The notes below the pieces were generated by a model. The model saw nothing but the letters and a program-made list of their open reading frames with translations, ran no database searches and was not told where the DNA came from. Position numbers and translations under genes: made by a program. This document shows positions 1 to 5,282 of a DNA stretch of 5,282 nt, in pieces (the stretch's first letter is position 1; every line of letters starts with the position of its first letter). The DNA comes from an uncultured Intrasporangium sp. Its GTDB lineage: Bacteria > Actinomycetota > Actinomycetes > Actinomycetales > Dermatophilaceae. The DNA lies in contig CALMNV010000317.1 of NCBI GenBank assembly GCA_937873285.1, positions 1 to 5,282 of the forward strand, written 5' to 3'.

Positions 1-8
1 ACCCACCG

Positions 9-37
9 TTGCACAGGTTCAGTTGGAGCGATACGTT
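9..37 (+). promoter_or_regulatory. Possible sigma70/SigA-type promoter
   Basis: TTGCAC at 9-14 resembles a -35 box (TTGACA). TACGTT at 32-37 fits the TAnnnT pattern of actinobacterial -10 boxes, and the spacer is 17 bp. This would start transcription near position 44 and give a leader of about 55 nt before ATG 100. The match is partial and was found by eye. It is supported by its position upstream of the first gene of an apparent operon. Confidence 0.33.
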
Positions 38-48
38 CCACAAGTTCA
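12..48 (+). repeat. Direct repeat CACA(G/A)GTTCA flanking a small dyad
   Basis: CACAGGTTCA at 12-21 and CACAAGTTCA at 39-48 match at 9 of 10 positions and lie 27 bp apart start to start. Between and partly overlapping them is an imperfect dyad, TGGAGCG (24-30), ATA, CGTTCCA (34-40), with 6 of 7 pairs complementary. The set overlaps the putative -35 and -10 boxes, where an operator would be expected. No regulator family is recognised from the motif, and chance occurrence is possible. Confidence 0.3.
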
Positions 49-84
49 CCTGCTGGACCCCCAGTGTCCATCGTGCAGCCAGCC

Positions 85-91
85 GAGGGAG
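85..91 (+). promoter_or_regulatory. Ribosome binding site that fixes the start of gene 1
   Basis: GAGGGAG at 85-91 is a good anti-16S match and ends 8 nt before ATG 100. The alternative in-frame GTG at 64 has no comparable site upstream and would add 12 residues that the family does not need. This decides the start at 100. Confidence 0.75.
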
Positions 92-99
92 TCGCCGGA

Positions 100-1218
100 A
101 TGGGAAAATACGTCCTCTACTCGCACGACGGGTACGGGCTGGGGCACGTGCGCCGCAACGTCCTCATCGCCCGCGAGGTGGCCGAGCACGACCCCGACGC
201 CGAGATCACCTTGGTCACCGGCGTTCGAGAGCACCCGAGCTGGCTGCAGGACCCGCGCTTCAGCGTCGTCGCCGTGCCACCTCTGCTCAAGGACGCGAGG
301 GGCACCTACAGCAACTCATCGCTCGGCCTGGATGCCGCCGTCGCGGAGCGCGCTCGCATCTTCAGCAGGATCGTGGCGCAGCTGCGACCCGACGCCGTGC
401 TCGTCGACCGGCACCCCTACGGCACCGCCGGCGAGCTTCGTGCCGGGCTCAGGCAGGCCCGCCGCCAGGGAGCGGCGATCCTGCTGGGGCTGCGAGATGT
501 GCTCGACGCCGTGGACAGCGTGCGAGTCGAGGTCTCCGGACCCGCGTGGGAGGGTGTCGGGCGAGTGTTCGACGAGATTCTCGTCTTCGGCAGCCCGCAG
601 GTGTGCGACCACGAGCTCGAGTATGCGCTGCCGATGCGCCCGGTCTACTGCGGTTGGGTTGTCGAGCCGGTCCAGGAGCGGGCAAGGGACGACGGCCTCG
701 TCGTGGTCAGCGCAGGCGGGGGCGGGGACGGTCAAACGGTCCTGCGCCTCGGTGTCGAGGCGCTGCGGCGCCGGCCCCACCTGCACGGCGTCCTCGTCGT
801 CGGCCCCTACGCAAGAGGCTCAGTGCACGAGATCCTGGCCCGGGACACCTCTCTCGCGGCGCGCGTCCGGCCCAGCCTCGGCACCGGATCGACGGTCGAG
901 CTGTTTGCCTCGGCCGGGGCGGTCGTGCAGATGTGTGGCTACAACAGCACCCTTGAGGCGCTCGCAGCCGGTCAGCGCGCGGTCCTCGTGCCGCGGCGCT
1001 CACCCCGCCGGGAGCAGGCCATCCGGGCGAGCCGGCTCGCGGCGCTGGGGCTGGCGGACGTCGTGGACGAGACCGCCTCGCCGGAGGAGGTGGCCTGGCT
1101 GCTGGACCAGCCGCGGCGTCTTGCACGGGGTGCCTGCGAGGGCGCCGGCATCACGCTGGACGGTGCCCGGGTGGCCGCAGCCGTGCTCACGTCACGAGCG
1201 GTGTCAGCCGCCGCATGA
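100..1218 (+). CDS. Predicted MurG-like glycosyltransferase (COG4671 type)
   Basis: This is a cytoplasmic GT-B fold glycosyltransferase of 372 residues, expected to transfer a sugar from a nucleotide-sugar donor to an unknown acceptor. The N-terminal half carries the glycine-rich motif SHDGYGLGHVRRN (residues 8-20), which resembles the MurG-type acceptor-side loop, followed by LVDRHPYGTAGE (101-112) and LGLRDVLD (129-136). The C-terminal half, similar to glycosyltransferase family 28 C-terminal domains, has SAGGGGDG (204-211), CGYNSTLEAL (279-288) and VPRRSPRREQAIRA (297-310), which are expected to line the donor pocket. These motifs are typical of the COG4671 'predicted glycosyl transferase' group and do not match true MurG closely. 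I see no signal peptide or membrane helix. The start is ATG 100, chosen for its Shine-Dalgarno site; GTG 64 is the alternative. The stop TGA overlaps the start of the ABC exporter gene by 4 bases (ATGA), indicating translational coupling. The family is fairly certain; acceptor and donor are unknown. Confidence 0.88.
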   Translation: MGKYVLYSHDGYGLGHVRRNVLIAREVAEHDPDAEITLVTGVREHPSWLQDPRFSVVAVPPLLKDARGTYSNSSLGLDAAVAERARIFSRIVAQLRPDAVLVDRHPYGTAGELRAGLRQARRQGAAILLGLRDVLDAVDSVRVEVSGPAWEGVGRVFDEILVFGSPQVCDHELEYALPMRPVYCGWVVEPVQERARDDGLVVVSAGGGGDGQTVLRLGVEALRRRPHLHGVLVVGPYARGSVHEILARDTSLAARVRPSLGTGSTVELFASAGAVVQMCGYNSTLEALAAGQRAVLVPRRSPRREQAIRASRLAALGLADVVDETASPEEVAWLLDQPRRLARGACEGAGITLDGARVAAAVLTSRAVSAAA

Positions 1219-3002
1219 TCGCCACCCTGCGGTGCCTGCGGCCATTCGCCCGCCGTCACCGCCGCGCGCTGACCGCCGGAGGACTCCTTGCGGTCCTCAA
1301 GGTGCTCGTGAGCCTCGCCCAGCCGTGGCCGGTGTCGCTGCTCGTCGGAAGCGTCCTCACCGGTGCTGGGTCGTGGGCCGGCCTGTCGCCCGCGGCGGCG
1401 GTCGCGGTGGCCGTCGGCGCCCTGCTGGTCATCTACACGCTGGCTGCCGTCGTGGACTACTGGTCGACGCGGTTGCTGTCCGCCACCGGCCTGCGCATGG
1501 CGGCCGACGTTCGGGTCGAGGTGTACACCCACCTGCAACGCCAGTCACTGGCCTTCCACGCCGGGCAGCGGGTCGGCGACCTGACAGCTCGCGTGACCTC
1601 GGACGTCGACCGCATGCAGGACCTGCTGGTGCAGATCCTCTCCGTCCTCGTCCCGAACGCGATGCTCGTGCTCGGGATGGGCACGGTGATGCTCGTTCTC
1701 GACCCGGCCTTCGCGCTCGTCGCCTTCACTGCGACCCCCGTGATGGCGGTCGTGATCTTCCGATCCACCCGGGCCCTCAAGCATGCTGCCCGTCATGCTC
1801 GCACGGCGGACGGCCAGGTGGCCGCCGCGGCCGCGGAGGGACTGTCGGTCATGCCCCTGGTGCAGGCATGCTCGCTCGAGCCCCGGATGCGCGACCGTAT
1901 GGAGTCGCTGGCGCTCACCAGCCTGGTCCGAGGACTCGAGGCCACCCGGCTGCAGGCCCGCTTCAGTCCTGTCGTGGACCTGGCCAGCGCCTCCTCGATG
2001 GCGGTCGTGCTCGCCGTCGGCTCGTGGCGGGTGCTTGCCGGCCATCTCAGCGTCGCCGTGCTGCTGGTCTTCCTCGGCTACGTCTCGAGCCTGTACAAGC
2101 CGCTCAAGGCTCTCGCCAAGCTCTCCACGGTGACCTCCAAGGGCACGTCGGCCGCCGAGCGCGTGCACGACATCCTGCGTCTCACGCCGGCCGTGCGCGA
2201 TGCCCCGGACGCCGTGCCGGCCGGCCGGCTGGCGGGGCGCATCGACATCGACGACGTCACCTTCAGCTACGGTCGCGAACCGGTCGTCAGCCACCTGACG
2301 CTGCACATCGAGCCCGGCGAGACGCTGGCTCTGGTGGGTCGCACCGGCGCCGGAAAGAGCACCGTCGCCGCACTCGTCCCCCGGCTCATGGACCCCCAAG
2401 CGGGAAGGGTTCTGCTCGACGGCATGGACATTCGCACGCTCGAGCTGGAGACCGTGCGCGCCCAGGTGTCGTTAGTGCTGCAGGACTGCGTGCTGCTCCA
2501 CGGCTCGCTGATGGACAACATCGCCTGCGGGCGGCCCGACGCGACGGAGGCAGCAGTGCGGCGGGCGGCACGGCTGGCGCTGGTAGACGAGTTCGCGCAG
2601 CGACTGCCGCTCGGCCTCGACACACCGGTGGGGGAGCGTGGCGTCGGCCTCTCTGGGGGCCAGCGCCAGCGGGTCGCCATCGCCCGGGCGATCTTGCGCG
2701 ACACCCCCATCCTCATCCTCGACGAGCCGACCAGCGCTCTCGACGTCGAGTCCGAGAGCCTCATCACACAGGCCCTCGAGCGGCTTCCCCGCGACCGCAC
2801 GACCCTGATCATCGCCCACCGGCTCTCCACGGTGCGACGCGCCGACCGCATCGCCGTCCTCGAGGCCGGTCGGCTGGTCGAGGAGGGCCCTCCGGAACAG
2901 CTCCTGCGCGGCTCGGGCCCGTTCGCGCGGTTGACCGCCACCGAGGGTGCCCTGCGCGTCAACGACCGTGGGCTGCTGCCGGTGGACGACGCCCGGCCGT
3001 GA
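1215..3002 (+). CDS. ABC exporter half-transporter, fused permease and ATPase
   Basis: This is a 595-residue type I ABC exporter (MsbA/PglK-like architecture) that should work as a dimer in the cytoplasmic membrane. The permease domain has six likely helices near residues 18-40, 58-80, 139-161, 162-184, 251-275 and 278-296. The ATPase starts near 342 and is intact: A-loop Tyr352, Walker A GRTGAGKST (375-383), Q-loop Gln423, X-loop TPVGER (470-475, an exporter hallmark), signature LSGGQ (479-483), Walker B ILILDE (499-504) with catalytic Glu504, D-loop SALD (507-510) and switch His535. Length is usual for the family. The ATG overlaps the gene 1 stop, with only a weak ribosome site upstream, so coupling is likely. 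Its place among three glycosyltransferases suggests export or flipping of a lipid-linked glycan or glycolipid (inference); drug or peptide export cannot be excluded from sequence alone. Codon 420 (2472-2474) is TTA, the only in-frame TTA I found in the window. Confidence 0.93.
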   Translation: MIATLRCLRPFARRHRRALTAGGLLAVLKVLVSLAQPWPVSLLVGSVLTGAGSWAGLSPAAAVAVAVGALLVIYTLAAVVDYWSTRLLSATGLRMAADVRVEVYTHLQRQSLAFHAGQRVGDLTARVTSDVDRMQDLLVQILSVLVPNAMLVLGMGTVMLVLDPAFALVAFTATPVMAVVIFRSTRALKHAARHARTADGQVAAAAAEGLSVMPLVQACSLEPRMRDRMESLALTSLVRGLEATRLQARFSPVVDLASASSMAVVLAVGSWRVLAGHLSVAVLLVFLGYVSSLYKPLKALAKLSTVTSKGTSAAERVHDILRLTPAVRDAPDAVPAGRLAGRIDIDDVTFSYGREPVVSHLTLHIEPGETLALVGRTGAGKSTVAALVPRLMDPQAGRVLLDGMDIRTLELETVRAQVSLVLQDCVLLHGSLMDNIACGRPDATEAAVRRAARLALVDEFAQRLPLGLDTPVGERGVGLSGGQRQRVAIARAILRDTPILILDEPTSALDVESESLITQALERLPRDRTTLIIAHRLSTVRRADRIAVLEAGRLVEEGPPEQLLRGSGPFARLTATEGALRVNDRGLLPVDDARP

Positions 3003-4264
3003 CAGCCGGCCGCCGTCGCGCACCCGCGGGGGGGCCCGCGCTCGCCCCGCCGCAGGTGCTGTATGTCCTCAAGCGGTTTCCCCGGCTGTCCGAGACCTTC
3101 GTCCTGAACGAGATCCTCGGGCTCGAGGCGGCGGGCGTCCGGGTCCTGGTCGACGTCCTGCTGCCCGCCGAGGATGCTCCGACACACCCCGAGCTCGCGC
3201 AGGTGCGGGCCGAGGTGCGTCAGGTGCCGCGCGCCGTCCGGCTCCTCGATCGGCCCGCCCTGCGAGCCCATGTGGCTGAGGCAGTGCGCCACCCTCGCCG
3301 CTGGGCGGTCCTCGCCCTGCGCGCACGCCGGTCGGGCACCTGGCGCCGGTTCGTGCAGGCCGGACTCGTGGCAGCCCGGATCCGCAGCGAACACGTCAGC
3401 CACGTCCATGCCCACTTCGCCACTGCCGCGTGCGAGGTCGCCTCGACGGCGGCCCGGCTCGTCGGCGTCACCTGCTCGGTCACTGCGCACGCCAAGGACA
3501 TCTACCATCAGGACAACGCGGCACAGCTGGTCAGGCGCCTCGCCGGCACCGACACGGTGGTGACGGTGTCGGCTCACAACGTGGCGCACCTGCGGGCCGT
3601 CCTCGCCGACGACGGCTGCGCGACCGAGGTGCGCCACATCCCCAACGGGGTCCGGCTGTCCACCGTCCCCGCCGATCCCGCCGCACACAGCACCCTGCTG
3701 TGTGTCGCTCGTCTCGTGCCCAAGAAGGGCGTCGACCTGCTCGTGGAGGCCGCCGCCCTGCTGCTGGCGCGCCACCCGGGCCTGCGCGTGGAGATCATCG
3801 GTGACGGGCCGCTGCGGGCCGAGCTCGCAGCGCTCATTCAACGGCTCGGCGTCGGGAGCCGGGTGCTGCTGCTCGGTCCCGCCACCTCGGCCCAGGTGAG
3901 CTCCGCCATGGAACGGTCCCGCGCTGTCGTCCTGCCGTGCCGGGTCGGCCCCGACGGCGACCGGGACGGCATGCCCACGGTGCTCGTCGAGGCGCTCGCG
4001 CGTGGGGTTCCCGTCGTCTCCACTGACATCGTCGGCATCGCCGAGCTCGTGGTCGACGGTGAGACCGGGCTGCTCGTGCGCCCTGAGGACCCGGCCGCGC
4101 TGGCCGAGGCGCTCGAGCGGGTCCTCGCCGACCCGGCGCTGGCGGCGCGACTGGGCCTGGCGGGCAGACGGCTGGTCGGGGAGCGGTTCCGCCCCGAGAG
4201 CTCGACGGCCGCTCTCGTGAGCGCCTTCCGCGGTGGCACGGACTCCGCCGGGGGCGCTCGATGA
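2999..4264 (+). CDS. GT4 glycosyltransferase, WcaL/AmsK-like
   Basis: This is a cytoplasmic GT-B, retaining-type family 4 glycosyltransferase of 421 residues. The N-terminal motif KRFPRLSETFVLNEI (25-39) resembles the 'FP-SETF-LN' signature of WcaL/AmsK exopolysaccharide enzymes. It is followed by VHAHFA (136-141), VTAHAKDIY (161-169), HIPNGV (213-218), VARLVPKKG (236-244), GDGPLRAEL (268-276) and GDRDGMPTVLVEAL (320-333). In that last block the usual EX7E pair appears as Asp323 and Glu331, a variant also found in the WcaL group. GTG 2999 is chosen because it overlaps the ABC gene stop by 4 bases (GTGA), like the other junctions. It yields a 19-residue Arg/Pro/Gly-rich tail before the first beta strand. 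GTG 3056 would remove that tail but has no ribosome site. A 6-bp hairpin with a G7 run lies at 3025-3040. The sugar and acceptor are unknown; a role in extending an exported glycan is inferred from context. Confidence 0.88.
   Translation: MTAGRRRAPAGGPALAPPQVLYVLKRFPRLSETFVLNEILGLEAAGVRVLVDVLLPAEDAPTHPELAQVRAEVRQVPRAVRLLDRPALRAHVAEAVRHPRRWAVLALRARRSGTWRRFVQAGLVAARIRSEHVSHVHAHFATAACEVASTAARLVGVTCSVTAHAKDIYHQDNAAQLVRRLAGTDTVVTVSAHNVAHLRAVLADDGCATEVRHIPNGVRLSTVPADPAAHSTLLCVARLVPKKGVDLLVEAAALLLARHPGLRVEIIGDGPLRAELAALIQRLGVGSRVLLLGPATSAQVSSAMERSRAVVLPCRVGPDGDRDGMPTVLVEALARGVPVVSTDIVGIAELVVDGETGLLVRPEDPAALAEALERVLADPALAARLGLAGRRLVGERFRPESSTAALVSAFRGGTDSAGGAR
3025..3040 (+). repeat. Small GC hairpin with a G7 tract near the start of gene 3
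   Basis: CGCGGG (3025-3030) and CCCGCG (3035-3040) pair around a GGGG loop, and 3028-3034 is an uninterrupted run of seven G. It lies 26-41 nt into gene 3 as called. If translation instead began at GTG 3056 it would be in an intergenic gap. Such runs are prone to slippage and to sequencing error. Confidence 0.4.
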
Positions 4265-5282
4265 GAATCCTCGTGCTGTGCTCCGACACGGGGGTCCGTG
4301 TCGGAGACGTCAAGGGTGCGGCGCTTCACCTGCAAGCCATCACCTCCGCGTTTGCGGCACTAGGCCACGAGACCGAGGTGGTGGGTGTCGCGGGCAACCC
4401 GGCGGGGCCACTGCTGGGGTGGCCGGTTCCCACGCACCTGGTGCCGCACCCGGGCCGGGCGCAGGGCCTGCTGCGCGAGCGGCGCAAGCGAGAGGTGGTC
4501 GAGCGGATCGCCGCCCTGGGGTCGGAGGTGGCGCTGCGGTTGCGGCCGCACGTGGTGTACGAGCGGCTCTCCCTCTTCGGCACTGCCGGAGCGCGGGTGG
4601 CCGCGGGTGCGGGCGCCTCGCACGTGCTCGAGGTCAACGCGCTGCTCGCTCGGGAGGAGTCGACCTGGCGCGGTCTCAACGACGTCTCCTCGGCGGGGCG
4701 CATCGAGCAGGACGTCCTGGCCGGTGCCCACCTCTGCGTCGCTGTCAGCGACGAGATCGCCAGCCAGATCAGGCCCTCGTGTGCCGCTGGCCCAGCTGTC
4801 GTGGTGCCGAACGGCGTGGATGTCGAGCTGTTTCGGGTGCGGCCGCCACGGGTCCTGGCCCGCTCCGAGCTCGGCCTGCCTTCCTCGGCCAGCCTCGTGG
4901 CCTTCACCGGCTCCCTCCGCCCCTGGCACGGGCTCGACAGTGCAATCGAGGCATTGGCGGCCCTGCCTGCGACCGTCCACCTGGTCGTCGCCGGTGACGG
5001 GCCGGTGCGCGTGCGGCTGGAGAGACTCGCTGAACGGCTGGGCCTGGCCGACCGGGTGCACTGGCTGGGCCAGGTGCCGCACGACCGGATCCCGCTGGTC
5101 CTCGCCGCCTGCGACGCGGCCGTGGCGCCATATCCCGACCTCGACGGGTTCGCGTTCTCTCCGCTGAAGCTCTACGAGTACCTCGCCGCGGGCGTCCCCG
5201 TCGTCGCCAGCTCCATCGGCCAGATCCGTCGCTGCCTCGATGACGGCCGCTGGGGCAGCCTCGTCGCGCCCGGCGACCCGGC
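4261..5282 (+). CDS. GT4 glycosyltransferase, 3' end beyond the window
   Basis: An open frame runs from ATG 4261 to the window edge, giving 340 complete codons and no stop. It is a second GT-B family 4 glycosyltransferase, clearly different from its upstream neighbour. The N-terminal acceptor domain includes MRILVLCSD (1-9) and KGAALHLQAITSAF (18-31). ERLSLFGTAG (101-110) and LEVNALLAREE (123-133) resemble a GT4 subgroup common in exopolysaccharide loci. The C-terminal donor domain has VPNGVD (182-187), GSLRPWHG (217-224), AGDGP (244-248), LGQVPHDRIP (269-278) and SPLKLYEYLAAGVPVVAS (300-317). In the EX7E region only the second Glu (306) is present; the first position is Phe298, in the segment GFAFSPLKLYE. 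Perhaps 30-70 residues are missing at the C-terminus (estimate from family length). The ATG overlaps the previous stop by 4 bases (ATGA), so it is probably translationally coupled. An 11-bp perfect hairpin sits in codons 7-16. Substrates are unknown. Confidence 0.87.
   Translation, partial: MRILVLCSDTGVRVGDVKGAALHLQAITSAFAALGHETEVVGVAGNPAGPLLGWPVPTHLVPHPGRAQGLLRERRKREVVERIAALGSEVALRLRPHVVYERLSLFGTAGARVAAGAGASHVLEVNALLAREESTWRGLNDVSSAGRIEQDVLAGAHLCVAVSDEIASQIRPSCAAGPAVVVPNGVDVELFRVRPPRVLARSELGLPSSASLVAFTGSLRPWHGLDSAIEALAALPATVHLVVAGDGPVRVRLERLAERLGLADRVHWLGQVPHDRIPLVLAACDAAVAPYPDLDGFAFSPLKLYEYLAAGVPVVASSIGQIRRCLDDGRWGSLVAPGDP
4281..4306 (+). repeat. Perfect 11-bp inverted repeat (hairpin) in the start of gene 4
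   Basis: CTCCGACACGG (4281-4291) and CCGTGTCGGAG (4296-4306) are exact reverse complements separated by the 4-nt loop GGGT. In RNA this would be a very stable stem 20 nt downstream of the ATG of the last visible gene. No T-run follows (the next bases are ACGTCAAGGG), so it is not a classical intrinsic terminator. Possible roles are ribosome pausing, tuning of translation of gene 4, or an RNA-processing barrier. It could equally be a by-product of the encoded peptide (CSDTGVRVGD). Confidence 0.6.

Larger units (their letters stand above)
1..99 (+). other. Upstream leader region of the operon
   Basis: This stretch precedes the first convincing start codon and is visibly less GC-rich than the genes after it. 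All three plus-strand frames happen to be open through it, including the frame of gene 1, so an absence of stops does not itself prove that it is non-coding. The COG4671 glycosyltransferase family normally begins at the beta strand encoded just after ATG 100, and a strong Shine-Dalgarno site lies before that ATG, so I read 1-99 as leader and promoter DNA. It contains a possible promoter, a direct repeat, a small dyad, and a weak 5-bp inverted repeat (TGGAC 54-58, GTCCA 66-70). The tail of an upstream gene cannot be excluded. Confidence 0.55.

Noticed and set aside
9..956. Plus-strand open frame of 315 residues starting in the leader
   Set aside because: The product is Arg/Ala-rich without domain signals and overlaps the convincing gene 1 in another frame.
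2216..2229. 14-bp palindrome GCCGGCCGGCCGGC in the ABC gene
   Set aside because: It falls in the linker between membrane and ATPase domains and is a simple GGCC repeat, expected by chance in GC-rich coding DNA; no regulatory context.
1545..2399. Minus-strand open frame of 284 residues, rich in His, Gly, Asp and Gln
   Set aside because: It is a codon-bias shadow of the ABC permease region with no family motif.
23..2998. Very long plus-strand open frame (reaching 4264) that could be read as a 1413-residue protein
   Set aside because: Upstream of 2999 its translation is Arg/Ala/Pro/Gly-rich low-complexity sequence in the shadow of genes 1 and 2. Only its last 421 residues, from GTG 2999, form a recognisable protein (gene 3).
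2267..3841. Minus-strand open frame of 524 residues across the gene 2/gene 3 junction
   Set aside because: It is opposite two genes with intact family motifs, its translation shows no recognisable domain, and long antisense frames are common in high-GC DNA.
4281..4306. The gene 4 hairpin as an intrinsic terminator
   Set aside because: No T-rich tract follows the stem and the open frame continues for about 1 kb, so it is listed as a repeat only.
4233..5167. Plus-strand open frames at 4233-4997 and 4385-5167
   Set aside because: Both are out of frame with the GT4 gene starting at 4261, whose motifs run in order through the whole region; these frames encode only low-complexity sequence.

Overview
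The window looks like part of a cell-envelope glycoconjugate locus from a high-GC actinomycete (Actinomycetota). Base composition is very GC-rich (roughly 70% by eye), third codon positions are almost all G or C, the three visible stop codons are all TGA, and neighbouring genes overlap by 4 bases. The genus cannot be read from the sequence.

Layout: bases 1-99 are a short, less GC-rich leader with a possible promoter, small repeats and a clear Shine-Dalgarno site. Four plus-strand genes fill the rest. Gene 1 (100-1218) is a MurG-like predicted glycosyltransferase of the COG4671 type. Gene 2 (1215-3002) is a complete type I ABC exporter half-transporter with its membrane domain and ATPase in one chain. 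Gene 3 (2999-4264) is a GT4 glycosyltransferase resembling the WcaL/AmsK group of exopolysaccharide enzymes. Gene 4 (4261 to the window edge) is a second, different GT4 glycosyltransferase cut off by the end of the window. It has no stop codon inside the window and is easily missed.

The three junctions are ATGA, GTGA and ATGA, so the four genes very probably form one translationally coupled operon. The simplest reading (inference) is that three GT-B glycosyltransferases build a glycan on a lipid or other carrier, and the ABC exporter flips or exports the product. Acceptor, sugar donors and final product cannot be determined from this window. No sugar-nucleotide synthesis gene, polymerase, ligase or RNA gene is present, and no mobile element or CRISPR array was seen.

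Points worth a second look are: the operon's gene combination, a perfect 11-bp hairpin just inside gene 4, repeats around the putative promoter, a single TTA codon in the ABC ATPase, and a G7 tract with a small hairpin at the start of gene 3.
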